Origin: Paenibacillus_AB hodogayensis
Lineage (GTDB): Bacteria > Bacillota > Bacilli > Paenibacillales > NBRC-103111
Direction of reading: 5' to 3'
DNA: 64,000 nt
Assembly (NCBI RefSeq): GCF_039536325.1
Contig: NZ_BAAAYO010000001.1
Span: 930,001 to 994,000, forward strand
Shown here: piece by piece, positions 25,329-34,333 of the stretch
Position numbering within the stretch: the stretch's first letter is position 1
Layout of the letters: every line of letters starts with the position of its first letter
The notes under the pieces: generated by a model
Database searches by the model: none
Told to the model about the DNA's origin: nothing
The model's input: only the letters and a program-made list of their open reading frames with translations
Program-made: the position numbers and the translations under genes

Positions 25329-26900
25329 TTATTTTTTATAAAACTTGTTGTACCAGTCGGTCGCTTCCTTGATGGCCGCATCGCCGCCGCGGCGTTTCCA
25401 TTCGGCTACGAATTTGTCGAAGGCACTGTCGGCGTCTTCCTTGCCGGTAACGACCTTGGCGAACATATCGAGGAACAGCGTGCCGGCTCCGGTGCCAATC
25501 GCCAGCTCCGGATGCGTCTTGAGGCTTTCCAGCGTCGGCAAATGCAGAGCGTCGTTCTTGATTACGTTTTTCTTGGCGGTTTGAATGCCCGCCTTGATCG
25601 CGTCCGTATTCGGCGACACGTCAAGCACCTTGTCGAGCATCCGTCCGTCGCCGCGCGGGTTGATCGACAGCTGGTAAAAGACCGAAGCGTCGTTATCCTT
25701 GTTAACCGCTTCGTTCATATCCCACTTCGGCTTGCCGTTCTCGATCTTGTAGTTGTAATCCTTGATGCCCATTGCGAAAAAATCGTCGGCTTCGTCCGAC
25801 CAGGCCCAGTTGAGGAATTTGATGGCATCCTCGGCTTTTTTGTTCTTGCTCGGCACCGTCCATACATAATAAATCTGGTCGCCTTGCGCCGCGATGCCTT
25901 TGCCTTTGGCCGTCTCCGGCCCTTCGAGCAGCGACAGCTTGACGTTCTTTTCCACGAAATTGGCCGTGTTCCAGTCCGTGTTGTAGTTGGTCACGTCGTG
26001 TATCCAGACGCCGCCCTTGCCCTGCTTGATGCCGGCCACCCAGTCGACCCCTTTATTGGTGAACAGGTTCGGATTGATATAGCCGTTATCGTACAGCGAC
26101 TTCCAGAATTTGATCGCGTCCTTCGTCTCCGGCTGAATCATGCCCGGCTGCAATTGGCCGTTTTTCATATACCACATGTTCGGATCGTAGCCGAAGTTGG
26201 AGAAGAACAGGTTCGAATAGATCAAGTTTTCGCGCACGTACATGCCGTATTCGTCGTTGGCGTCGCCGTTGCCGTTCATATCCTGTTTTTTGACTGCCTC
26301 GAAAAATTTCAAATAATCGTCCGGCGTTTTCGGCTGCTGCATGCCCAGCTTATCGAGCCAGTCCTGGCGAATGTAGACGACCCGCGTCGCCGGCAAGGCG
26401 GCCAGAGCCGGGATGCCGTAGATTTTGCCGTCCTTGCTTACTTTCGGGCTGTTCCAGGCATCTGCGGGAATTTTTTTCTTCAGGTTGGGCCCGTATTTAT
26501 CGATCAGCTCGGTCAGATCCTGGAACACGCCTTTGTCGAGCGCCCCCGGATGCATCGTCGAGTTGATGCTGTCCGTCCGAATCATGTCCGGCAAACTGCC
26601 CGAAGCGAACCGTACGGTCATCTGCTGGGTGAAATCGTCGCCGTGACCCAGAAACTCGAACTTCAGATTAAAGTTGGACAGCTTGGACAGCTCTTTCACG
26701 TAACGGTCGTCATCCTTTGCCTGCATCGCGTACTTGGCGTTCGCGTGGGAGAGGAGAATGCTCAAACTCGGCGGCGCCGACGCCGCGCCGCTTCCTGCGG
26801 GTGCCGGCGGTTCTTCCTTGCTGCCGCAGCCGGACAGCACGGCGGCCGATACGAGCGAAAGCGCGAATACAGATGCGACGGTCTTTTTGGCTTTGTTCAT
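25329..26900 (-). CDS. Extracellular solute-binding lipoprotein (LplA/YtcQ type)
   Basis: This 523-residue lipoprotein has signal peptide MNKAKKTVASVFALSLVSAA and lipobox VLSGC, so it is lipidated at Cys and held on the outer face of the membrane. Residues 70-520 form a family-1 binding fold (GKIYGIPALAALPATRVVYI, DMNGNGDANDEYGM). The length is typical of LplA relatives. ATG 26900 follows AAAGGAGCG; the upstream in-frame ATG adds a basic tail with no ribosome site. A cre-like box lies 94 bp upstream. It is the first gene of the importer operon. Confidence 0.93.
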   Translation of the reverse strand: MNKAKKTVASVFALSLVSAAVLSGCGSKEEPPAPAGSGAASAPPSLSILLSHANAKYAMQAKDDDRYVKELSKLSNFNLKFEFLGHGDDFTQQMTVRFASGSLPDMIRTDSINSTMHPGALDKGVFQDLTELIDKYGPNLKKKIPADAWNSPKVSKDGKIYGIPALAALPATRVVYIRQDWLDKLGMQQPKTPDDYLKFFEAVKKQDMNGNGDANDEYGMYVRENLIYSNLFFSNFGYDPNMWYMKNGQLQPGMIQPETKDAIKFWKSLYDNGYINPNLFTNKGVDWVAGIKQGKGGVWIHDVTNYNTDWNTANFVEKNVKLSLLEGPETAKGKGIAAQGDQIYYVWTVPSKNKKAEDAIKFLNWAWSDEADDFFAMGIKDYNYKIENGKPKWDMNEAVNKDNDASVFYQLSINPRGDGRMLDKVLDVSPNTDAIKAGIQTAKKNVIKNDALHLPTLESLKTHPELAIGTGAGTLFLDMFAKVVTGKEDADSAFDKFVAEWKRRGGDAAIKEATDWYNKFYKK

Positions 26901-26993
26901 GGAACACGCTCCTTTTATATATGTGCGGGTTTTCAGCCGCTTGCTTGCCGCAGCTGTCCGCCCTCGGAGGTAAGCCCCCTGCAAGTTCTATCA

Positions 26994-27007
26994 TGTAACC
27001 GCTTGCA
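26994..27007 (-). promoter_or_regulatory. cre-like (CcpA) site upstream of the LplA-type gene
   Basis: TGTAACCGCTTGCA fits TGNAANCGNWNNCW completely and differs from the stricter B. subtilis consensus at one base. With its flanks, ATGTAACCGCTTGCAT is a near-palindrome. It implies glucose repression of the importer operon. The rest of the 340-bp gap 26901-27239 holds only a terminator at its far end and no further recognisable feature. Confidence 0.7.
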
Positions 27008-27210
27008 TGATCGTGCAATGCTCCTTTGTTTGGATCGATCGCCACAAATAATGATAAAGGTTAGCCAAAAAAAAGATAATGCCTCAGCAGTCCGCGGCGC
27101 TTGACCATTGCCCCCGGCAAAGCCCATGGTGCATGTCCATCTTGGTTTCAGGGACCTTGCGATTCCGACCGAGTCTATCTTCGGAACGATCGTTTCCATC
27201 CGCATGGCCG

Positions 27211-27251
27211 ATAAAAGGAAAAGCCCCCGGAAGCGAGGCTTATCCCGGGGC
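27211..27251 (-). terminator. Terminator overlapping the stop of the AraC regulator gene
   Basis: GCCCCGG and CCGGGGGC pair with one bulge around the stop codon region. On the minus strand TTTTCCTTTT follows. Confidence 0.7.
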
Positions 27252-29564
27252 ATGGCGCTGCCCTTTGCGGAATTCTCCGGGAGGCAAGCCGCTCCATTGC
27301 TTGAATACGCGATTAAAGTTTTGCACGCTGGCGTAGCCGATCTTGTCCGCGATGTCTTTGATCGGCATATCGGTATGCACGAGCCATTCCCGCGCTTTGC
27401 CCATACGCAACTCCATCACGAAATCGCTGAAGTTGACGCCCGATTCGTCTTTGAACAGCTTGCTTAAATACGACACGGACAAAGCGAACCGGTCGGCCAC
27501 CTTTTGCAGCGACAACTCCTCGTCCACATGCTGCTGCACGTAGTTCATCACTTCGCGGATCGTCTTCGTCTGCCTGGACACCGATTCCGCCGCCAGATGC
27601 GCTTTGACCGCCGGGAACAGCTCGTCGGCCAGCCAGCGTTCCAGCTCCGGCAGCGACCGCAGGCCGTGCAGCTTGCGGTACATATCGATTCCCGCGGCCT
27701 GGCGAATATCGCAGCCGGATTGCTGCAGCATGTAGTCCAGCTCGCCCAGCATGTAGGAGAACAGCCCCATCGCCGTCTCCGGCTGGATTTGCGCCTGACG
27801 CAGCTCCACCACGAGCCCGGCGAGCAGTTTGCGCGAATCGTCCATATTGCCATGGAGCACGTAATGCACGATGCGCTTCTGCGTCTCCCCGGTTTCCCGG
27901 CTCAGACGCATCAGCCCTTCGTCGGCCTGATCGGCGGTGATCGTCCGGTCCTCTCCGACGATGAATCGATGTCCGAGCAGCGCGATCGCTTCCTCGTAGC
28001 CTTTGCCAATCGCGGTAAACGCCTGAAGCGGGCTGCCGATCGCGATGCTGATCGCAAAGTTGAAATAGTCGCGCACATGCCGCCTCGCCTCGTCGGCGCG
28101 CTTTCTCAACGACTCCTTCGCCTCCGCGCTGTCGGCATCCATGCCGACGAGCAGGACGACCTGCCCCGTCTTCGGCGTAAAGCCGGCGCAGAACGGCACT
28201 CCGTGGAACGTCTCTTCCAGCATTTTGAGCAGCGCATAGTGAATCAGGGCACGGTCCTTCTCGCGGTATGTGCTGTCGAACGTCGGAATATCGTCCGCCT
28301 CGGCGACGCAAACGAAGACGAATTCGCCATCCAGCGTCATATTGGCATGCTCGGCCGCGACGGACAGCTCCCGTTCGGACATCTCGCCGCGCAGCAGCTG
28401 ATGGAAAATGCCCTGCCGCAAGTACGGGAACTGCTCGCTCAATCGGTGATGCAGCTGTCGGTTCGCATCGGCAAGCTGCTCCACATAATCGCCCAGATCG
28501 GCTAGCCCGTCACGCCGGCTTGGGCGTTCCGGCCGTTGTCTCGGCAGTAGCCGGTCGGTCAGCCGTTTGATCGGCACGTACATGCGGCGGGTACCGACAG
28601 CCGCCAGCGCGGCCCAGAACAGCACGAGCAGGCCGACGACGATCCAGGTGGTCAGCTGAATCCGGTTCGACTGCGCGGTCAGCTCCTTCATCGGCGTAAT
28701 CGCGATATACGTCCAGCCGTTCGTATCCGACTCCTCCGTCTGTACTTTGTAGCCTTCAGCTCCGATCTTTACCAGCCCGGATAGTCCGGACAGCCCTACC
28801 GCAGCCGATGCTCCCGCTTTTCCCTTATCAGCCGGAAGAATGACGTCGTTCAGCATCCTGCCCATCTCGCCGCGTTTCGAGCTGATGACGATGCGTCCGT
28901 TCTCGTCCGCCACGACGACCCGCGTGCCGTAGCCGTGCTCCATCGAGCCGACGAACTGCAGGATGTCCTCGGGATTGACGTGCAGGATCAGCACGCCGTC
29001 CGTATAAGACGACTGGATCGGAACCGGCCGGAACAGCAGCATATCCTCCTGGTCGTCGAATGTGCCCGCCGGCACGACGACCGGCTCGTTCTCCTTCGGG
29101 TTCATCTTGTCCAATATCGTCAAAGCGCGCAGCTGGTCAAGCTGCTGGGCCGTAAATTTGTTGGAATAGGCGAAGTTGTTGAACCGTTTATACATGATCG
29201 TCACGTCGAAGCGCACCGGAGAGGTGCTGCGTATGCGCCGGATCGTCTCGTTCATCTCCAGGGAAGCGGTCAAATTGTCGATGCCCGGCCCTTCCCGGAC
29301 CGACTTTTCCACGGCCAGGTTGGTGGCGATGTAGATGCTGTTCGTATGAATGCTGTTCATAAATTGGTTCAACTGCACCTGCATCCGGTTCAGCATATAG
29401 CGGTGATTTTGATCGACCTCGCTCTGGATGCTGGTCGAGGCGATATACGAGGCGATCAGCCCGACCGTCAGCACGGGCATAATGCTGAGCAGCAGCGAAT
29501 AGACCAGCAGCTTGCGTTGAAAAGACCAGCTCTTGAACATTCTCGACGCCCATCCGTTCCTCAT
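27240..29564 (-). CDS. Transmembrane AraC-family regulator with extracellular sensor
   Basis: This 774-residue protein has a membrane helix at about 18-42 (LLVYSLLLSIMPVLTVGLIA), a 250-residue Cache-like extracellular region, a second helix near 300 (WIVVGLLVLFWAALAAVG), a cytoplasmic middle part and two AraC helix-turn-helix motifs at about 675-770 (SLQKVADRFALSVSYLSKLF, IKDIADKIGYASVQNFNRVF). There is no kinase or receiver domain, so ligand binding outside should act directly on DNA binding. The start at 29564 is preferred because AGAGGTGGGGG precedes it; the ATG at 29603 has no ribosome site. It most likely controls the adjacent importer. Confidence 0.88.
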   Translation of the reverse strand: MRNGWASRMFKSWSFQRKLLVYSLLLSIMPVLTVGLIASYIASTSIQSEVDQNHRYMLNRMQVQLNQFMNSIHTNSIYIATNLAVEKSVREGPGIDNLTASLEMNETIRRIRSTSPVRFDVTIMYKRFNNFAYSNKFTAQQLDQLRALTILDKMNPKENEPVVVPAGTFDDQEDMLLFRPVPIQSSYTDGVLILHVNPEDILQFVGSMEHGYGTRVVVADENGRIVISSKRGEMGRMLNDVILPADKGKAGASAAVGLSGLSGLVKIGAEGYKVQTEESDTNGWTYIAITPMKELTAQSNRIQLTTWIVVGLLVLFWAALAAVGTRRMYVPIKRLTDRLLPRQRPERPSRRDGLADLGDYVEQLADANRQLHHRLSEQFPYLRQGIFHQLLRGEMSERELSVAAEHANMTLDGEFVFVCVAEADDIPTFDSTYREKDRALIHYALLKMLEETFHGVPFCAGFTPKTGQVVLLVGMDADSAEAKESLRKRADEARRHVRDYFNFAISIAIGSPLQAFTAIGKGYEEAIALLGHRFIVGEDRTITADQADEGLMRLSRETGETQKRIVHYVLHGNMDDSRKLLAGLVVELRQAQIQPETAMGLFSYMLGELDYMLQQSGCDIRQAAGIDMYRKLHGLRSLPELERWLADELFPAVKAHLAAESVSRQTKTIREVMNYVQQHVDEELSLQKVADRFALSVSYLSKLFKDESGVNFSDFVMELRMGKAREWLVHTDMPIKDIADKIGYASVQNFNRVFKQWSGLPPGEFRKGQRHAPG

Positions 29565-29602
29565 GCCCCCACCTCTTCCTCGCCACGTTTGCTTGTCATT
29601 CA

Positions 29603-29616
29603 TTAAAGCGTTTTCA
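29603..29616 (-). promoter_or_regulatory. cre-like site upstream of the AraC regulator
   Basis: Read on the minus strand, TGAAAACGCTTTAA matches the core TGWAANCGNTNWCA except at one of the last two bases. It lies 39 bp before the start codon, in the leader or promoter. It would add catabolite control to the regulator itself. Confidence 0.5.
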
Positions 29617-29714
29617 CAAATAAGAATATTTATTCGACTTGTACTTAACTTGTATTATACCTTCCGGGACAGGGAGAAGAAAAGCGCCCGGGCGAAACTT
29701 TTTTTGATGATGAC

Positions 29715-29792
29715 AAAAGCTTCGGGTCGAAGCCTTTTCGATGAAGGATATCCGAGCTTACGAGGTTGCTTGTCTTGTTACAAAAAGTTCAA
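29715..29792 (+). repeat. Dispersed GCTTCG-hairpin element, copy 3
   Basis: The hairpin GCTTCG-GGT-CGAAGC is followed by CCTTTTCGATGAAG, ATCCGAG and GAGGTTGCTT, as in the copy at 23136. Fourteen of about 78 positions differ. It lies between the AraC regulator and the next gene and directly abuts a terminator. Confidence 0.75.
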
Positions 29793-29830
29793 AAAAACGG
29801 TGGGTCGACTGCCGACCCCACCGTTTTCTT
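29793..29830. terminator. Terminator after the fumarylacetoacetate-hydrolase family gene
   Basis: AAAACGGTGGG-TCG pairs with CGA-CCCCACCGTTTT, with one bulged C. A and T runs on both sides make it usable from either strand. Confidence 0.75.
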
Positions 29831-29854
29831 GAACACTCCTTCACAGCTGCGCCA

Positions 29855-30493
29855 TCAAACGAGACGAATAATCCCTTCGCCCCATACGTCGCCGCCGTAC
29901 TGCAGCTGAAATGCATCCCCGTCGGCAACCGCTCCTACCCCCGCTGGGGTCCCGGTAAACAATACGTCCCCTGGTCCGATGCCGAAATGCTCGGCGGAAA
30001 AGTCGACCAGCGTCTGCAGATCGAAGATCATCTCGCTTGCCTTGCCCTGCTGGGCGACCGCGCCGTTCTTGAGCAGCCGGAATTCCGTCGAGACCAGCTC
30101 CCCGACCCCGGGAAACGGACGGAATCCGGTGACCGGAGCGGACCGCAGGAAGCCTTTGGCGGCCAGCCACGGATAGCCCTTCTTCTTCAGCTCGCTCTGC
30201 ACGTCGCGCAGCGTAAAATCGATGCCCAGCGCCATACCGTCCACCACCTCGTCGACCCGGATGCCCTTCTCGTACGGGCGGCCGATGCGGATCACGATCT
30301 CCGCCTCGTAATGCACCTCGCCCCTGCTTCCCGGCAGCTCGATCTCGCGTCCGTCGAACGGAACGAGCGCATGGGTGGGCTTGGAGAACAGCATCGGCTG
30401 TTCGGGAATCGCATTGCCAAGCTCTGCGGCGTGCAACCCGTAATTTCTTCCAACGCAATAAACGTTGCGTATTTCGCTAAAGCTTCTGCTCAT
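29855..30493 (-). CDS. Fumarylacetoacetate hydrolase family protein
   Basis: This 212-residue cytoplasmic enzyme of the FAH fold resembles the short acylpyruvase and oxaloacetate-tautomerase members. YCVGRNYGLHAAELGN is the usual N-terminal signature. The metal site is GEVHYEAEIVIRIG (E-x-E) with Asp in MALGIDFTLRD. PGDVLFTGTPAGVGAV near the end is the conserved TGTP loop. AGGGGAT lies before the ATG. It cleaves or tautomerises a small 2,4-dioxo acid; the precise substrate cannot be told. It sits 54 bp downstream of the CapA-like gene, probably in one transcript. Confidence 0.92.
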   Translation of the reverse strand: MSRSFSEIRNVYCVGRNYGLHAAELGNAIPEQPMLFSKPTHALVPFDGREIELPGSRGEVHYEAEIVIRIGRPYEKGIRVDEVVDGMALGIDFTLRDVQSELKKKGYPWLAAKGFLRSAPVTGFRPFPGVGELVSTEFRLLKNGAVAQQGKASEMIFDLQTLVDFSAEHFGIGPGDVLFTGTPAGVGAVADGDAFQLQYGGDVWGEGIIRLV

Positions 30494-30547
30494 GCCGCTA
30501 TCCCCTGTCCACGTGTATTGGTGTCCGTTGAACCCTGTAATGTGATG

Positions 30548-32023
30548 CTACTTCGCGCGCAAAATGCCGTCGCGGTCCAGCTCCGTATCGAACGAAATGC
30601 CGTTCAGCCGCCTGAACAGCCGGGCTCCGGCTTCCTCGTCCATCGGCTCCGGATTAGCCAGCTTGCTCAGCACCGGAACCGCCTTGAGCAGGCAGCCGCC
30701 TTCCTTAGAGCAGGATGCTTGCAGGATGATCGTTTCCCACGTAACCGGATTCGAATTCATCGTAAAAATAAAGTTGCCGAGGCTGTAGGCGATCCATTTG
30801 TCCTTGTACTTCTCGAATCCTTGCAGCACATGCGGGTGTCCGCCTACCACAAGATCGGCGCCTGCATCGATATATTCCCGGGCAAATTCCTTCTGGTATT
30901 TCTCCGGCTGGTCCTGCTGCTCGACGCCCCAATGGGCGACCACGACGACGAGATCGGCTTGCTTCTTGGCCTCTGCGATCGCTTCCAGCGGCACCTTCAG
31001 AGCATACGTATCGGCTACGCCGGGCCGGTTATTGCCGGCCTTCCATTCCGGCAGCGGCACAACCTTGCTCAGACCGAGGAAGGCGATCTTGATCCCCTTC
31101 TTCTCGACGACAAGCGGCTTGAACGCCTGGGAAGTGTTGCGGCCGGCGCCGAACCAGCCGATGCCTTGCTTGTCGAGGTGGTCGAACGTATCGAGCAGCC
31201 CGACGGTGCCGTAATCGAGAATATGGTTATTCGCCAGGTTGACCAGATCGAAGCCCGCTTCCTTGAAGGCGGGCAGCGCCTTCGGGGAGGACCGGTAGGC
31301 GTATTCCTTGATCTGCTTCGTGCCTCTTTCCGTAATCGGCGTCTCCAGGTTGGCGATCGTCAAATCGGCCTTTTCCAAGTAGGAGCTCACTTGGCGGTAC
31401 GGATAATCGAAGCCGTTCGCGTTCAGGGCGGCCGCCACATTGTCTGCAAAAATAACGTCCCCGACAAACGTCAACAGCACTTTGCTCGGGTCGTCCGCCT
31501 CCTTGCTCCATTCGGCAGACCCCAACCACGACGCGGCCGGAGCCGAACCGCCGCCGGAGCTTCCCGGCTGACCGCCGACGGGGGCGCTCCCGCCAGGGCT
31601 TCCGCCCGCTGTGCCGGACGGGGCTTTGCCGCCGCCGGAAGCATCAGGCTGACCGTTGGCCGTCCCCGGCGGATTGCCGGAGCCGTTGTTGTCCGCGTCG
31701 TTGCGGTCGTCCGGCTTCCCGGGCTGCGTCTTCGGCGGGTCGGCAGGCGGCGTGGCGTTTCCCGCGGTGCCTTTGGCTCCGTTCTTGCCGTCTTCTCCGT
31801 TTTTCCCCGCAGGAGGATCGGCAGTCTGTCCGGTCCCCTGCTTCGCGTCCGGGGCCGCAGGCTTCGCCGCCTTGTCCCCGGAGCCGTTGTATGAGAGCCA
31901 CAGTATGACCGCCAGCGCGAAAAACGCGACGACGAACGCCGACGTCACGAGCCGCCGCTTCGTTCTGCGCGCCGAATGGCTGCGCTTGCGCCGATAGGCT
32001 TCCTTCCGCGAAGTTTGCTCCAT
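30548..32023 (-). CDS. CapA/PgsA-type metallophosphatase-fold membrane protein
   Basis: This 491-residue protein has a basic N-terminus, one membrane helix (about 29-46), a 130-residue Gly/Pro/Asp-rich disordered spacer, then a PGA_cap domain (about 185-450). The expected motifs are present: LTFVGDVIFADN, TIANLETPITERG, LVNLANNHILDYG, VVVAHWGVEQQ and VVGGHPHVLQGF. Relatives help make poly-gamma-glutamate capsule or act as surface phosphoesterases. No capBC genes lie nearby, so a capsule role is not supported by context. AAAGGAGACCAA precedes the ATG. Confidence 0.9.
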   Translation of the reverse strand: MEQTSRKEAYRRKRSHSARRTKRRLVTSAFVVAFFALAVILWLSYNGSGDKAAKPAAPDAKQGTGQTADPPAGKNGEDGKNGAKGTAGNATPPADPPKTQPGKPDDRNDADNNGSGNPPGTANGQPDASGGGKAPSGTAGGSPGGSAPVGGQPGSSGGGSAPAASWLGSAEWSKEADDPSKVLLTFVGDVIFADNVAAALNANGFDYPYRQVSSYLEKADLTIANLETPITERGTKQIKEYAYRSSPKALPAFKEAGFDLVNLANNHILDYGTVGLLDTFDHLDKQGIGWFGAGRNTSQAFKPLVVEKKGIKIAFLGLSKVVPLPEWKAGNNRPGVADTYALKVPLEAIAEAKKQADLVVVVAHWGVEQQDQPEKYQKEFAREYIDAGADLVVGGHPHVLQGFEKYKDKWIAYSLGNFIFTMNSNPVTWETIILQASCSKEGGCLLKAVPVLSKLANPEPMDEEAGARLFRRLNGISFDTELDRDGILRAK

Positions 32024-32160
32024 TTGGTCTCCTTTGCCACTTTTCTATGAACCTATTATAACAGAATTTTCTGCAAGCATTCCGTTCAACTTCTTTTTTA
32101 GCGGAAATGGGTCGGCGGACCTGCCTATTCGCTTCGGTGCGCCCTTCCGTGCAGGGAATG

Positions 32161-32206
32161 CGAACGGCCGCAGGCGGCGCATCGATGGCGCCCCTGCGGC
32201 CGTTCG
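32161..32206. other. Long GC-rich hairpin between helicase and CapA-like genes
   Basis: CGAACGGCCGCAGG and CCTGCGGCCGTTCG form a perfect 14-bp stem, extended inside by GGCGC/GCGCC. No T-run follows on either strand. It lies 38 bp after the helicase stop. It may be a factor-dependent stop or an mRNA end protector. Confidence 0.7.
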
Positions 32207-32243
32207 GTTCGATCTATGGAGGTTGGCCCGCAACCGGCTGCCT

Positions 32244-34091
32244 TTAGCGGCGGCGGCCGGTGCCGGGGCCGCGTTTGCCCGCGCTGCGCGAGGAGCCGCC
32301 CTTGCGAGGCGGGGAACTCTCCCAGGCACCGTGGCTGTCGCCCTTTCCGGTCGAGCCGGAGCGTGCTCCGCGTTTCCCGTTTGCCCAGCGGCCTTCCGGC
32401 TTGGCGTCTCCCGAACGGGTACCCCGTTTTCTCGTCTCCCAATTGCCCGGCGTCTGCGCTTCGGGGCTTTTGCCGCCGCGTCCGGCGGACAGCCGTCCTT
32501 CCACTCTTGGCGCTTCCGCACGCTCCGGCCGGTTATCCCGGCTGAAGCGGCCGGACGGCTTGCCGCCTGCGCTTGCAGCGGGGACGGCAGCCTCCGAACG
32601 CCGCCCCGGCTTGTCCGGCTGCTGTCCGCGCTGTCGCCCGGCTCCTCCGGACGCGTGCGCCTTAACGGCCGGACGGCTCCATCCTCCCGTTTCCGGCTCG
32701 GCTGATAGGTCGGCAGCCGGTCGGCCGGCAGGCTTCGAACGGAAGTTTGTTTTCGCCGTCGAGGCAGCCTCCGTCCGTTTCGGCTTTCCTGCCGCGGAAG
32801 TGGACATCTGCCTGCCCGCATCCGCCTTGCCCGAGCTTCGACGGTTTCCGCCCCCCGACAAGTCTGCCCGTTCGGCGCCAGCCGGCGCGCGGCCGCTTTT
32901 CCTTTCCGGGCCGGAACGCCCGCCCGACCCGCCTCTTGGCTTCACTGCGGACGGCGCGGAGGCCGACTGCGGTCGCGAGCCATGGAGCGGAATCCGCTCC
33001 AGCACGCTGCCGATCGCCCGCTCGATTTCCCGCAGCTCGCCTTCGTCCTTCGGCGCGATCAGCGTCACGGCCGTTCCCTGCTGCCCCGCCCTGCCGGTAC
33101 GGCCGATCCGGTGAATGTAGCTCTCCGGATCTTGCGGGACGTCGTAATTGTATACGTGCGTCACTCCCTCGACATCGAGCCCGCGGGCCGCAACGTCGGT
33201 CGCTACAAGAAATTGCAGCTTCGCCTCCCGGAAACGCTTCATGACCTGCTCCCGCTTCGCCTGGGTCAAATCCCCGTGCAGCTCGTCGACGATCAGCCCT
33301 TCGGCGGCAAGATACTCCGTCAGCTTTTTGGCCCGAATCTTCGTGCGGCAAAAAATAACGGCCAGGAACGGCGGGTTTTCCAGCATCAGCTTCAGCAGCG
33401 TATCCCGTTTCGCCCGATCGGTCGTATACACGACGTACTGCCGGATTTCGTCGAGCGTAATGCGCCTGCCCTGTATCCGGATGTCCTGCGGTCGCTTCAT
33501 ATAACGTTCGGACAGCACCCGGACGGATTCCGGGAACGTGGCCGAGAACAGCATCGTCTGCCGGTCTTCGGGCACCTGCCGAATCACTTCCTCGACCTCG
33601 GGCAGGAAGCCCATATGCAGCATCTGGTCGGCTTCGTCCAGCACGAGCGCGGACAGCCGGGACAAGTCGATCGTGCCCCGTCTCACATGATCCAGCAGCC
33701 GCCCCGGCGTGGCGATGATCAGATCCGGCGTCGCCCCAAGCTTATGAATCTGGGCAATGACGTCCTGACCGCCATATACCGACATGACGGACGAGCCGGT
33801 CGCTTCGGCCAGCCTGGACGCTTCCCCGGCGATCTGGATGGCCAGCTCGCGAGTGGGTGTCAGCACGAGCGAGCGGATGCGGTCGCTGCGGGGTGAGGCG
33901 TCCTGCAGCAGGGGCAGCAAAAAGGCGAGCGTCTTGCCGGTTCCCGTCTGGGCCTGCACGATCACATCGCGGCCGTTCATGGCGAACGGTATCGCTTCGG
34001 CCTGAACCGGTGTCGGCGAGACGAGTCCGGTTTGTTGCAGCGCATCGCAAAGCTCGGGGCGGACGCCGAGCGAGGTAAAGGTGGTAGTCAA
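32244..34091 (-). CDS. DEAD-box RNA helicase with long basic tail
   Basis: This 615-residue cytoplasmic helicase, similar to CshA/DeaD, has a Q-motif (PTPVQAEAIP), motif I AQTGTGKT, Ia PTRELAIQ, II VLDEADQM, III SAT, IV to VI ending HRIGRTGRAGQ. After about residue 375 a 240-residue low-complexity tail rich in Arg, Gly, Ser and Pro follows. It is probably disordered and RNA-binding. The start is the TTG at 34091 behind AGAGGAAAC; frames upstream add 56 residues with no helicase likeness. Such proteins remodel ribosomes or mRNA, often in the cold. Confidence 0.93.
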   Translation of the reverse strand: MTTTFTSLGVRPELCDALQQTGLVSPTPVQAEAIPFAMNGRDVIVQAQTGTGKTLAFLLPLLQDASPRSDRIRSLVLTPTRELAIQIAGEASRLAEATGSSVMSVYGGQDVIAQIHKLGATPDLIIATPGRLLDHVRRGTIDLSRLSALVLDEADQMLHMGFLPEVEEVIRQVPEDRQTMLFSATFPESVRVLSERYMKRPQDIRIQGRRITLDEIRQYVVYTTDRAKRDTLLKLMLENPPFLAVIFCRTKIRAKKLTEYLAAEGLIVDELHGDLTQAKREQVMKRFREAKLQFLVATDVAARGLDVEGVTHVYNYDVPQDPESYIHRIGRTGRAGQQGTAVTLIAPKDEGELREIERAIGSVLERIPLHGSRPQSASAPSAVKPRGGSGGRSGPERKSGRAPAGAERADLSGGGNRRSSGKADAGRQMSTSAAGKPKRTEAASTAKTNFRSKPAGRPAADLSAEPETGGWSRPAVKAHASGGAGRQRGQQPDKPGRRSEAAVPAASAGGKPSGRFSRDNRPERAEAPRVEGRLSAGRGGKSPEAQTPGNWETRKRGTRSGDAKPEGRWANGKRGARSGSTGKGDSHGAWESSPPRKGGSSRSAGKRGPGTGRRR

Positions 34092-34252
34092 CGTGTTTCC
34101 TCTTTTCCTGGCGGCCGGTGTCGGCCGCATCGTTTTCAATAGGATGGTAATAGTATAGGGGAAAGGACAACTTCCGTCCAATCGTCGGGACAAGAGCAAT
34201 CGCTCTCGCTGCGTCTTGCGAGATTTCTCCCTGGTTTTTTCGCACCAAAGTG

Positions 34253-34294
34253 TTGACAAAGCTCCCGATGCGTATTATCTTTAAATTAAGATAA
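34253..34294 (+). promoter_or_regulatory. Promoter with inverted-repeat operator (MarR candidate)
   Basis: TTGACA (34253-34258) and TATCTT (34276-34281) are 17 bp apart. TTATCTT (34275-34281) and AAGATAA (34288-34294) form a perfect 7-6-7 inverted repeat over the -10. A further AAGATAA half site follows at about 34302. The MarR gene two positions downstream is the likely binder, repressing the nitroreductase operon and itself. Confidence 0.75.
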
Positions 34295-34333
34295 ATAAAA
34301 CAAAGATAAATCGTACATCAAGGAGCGGTTGCT

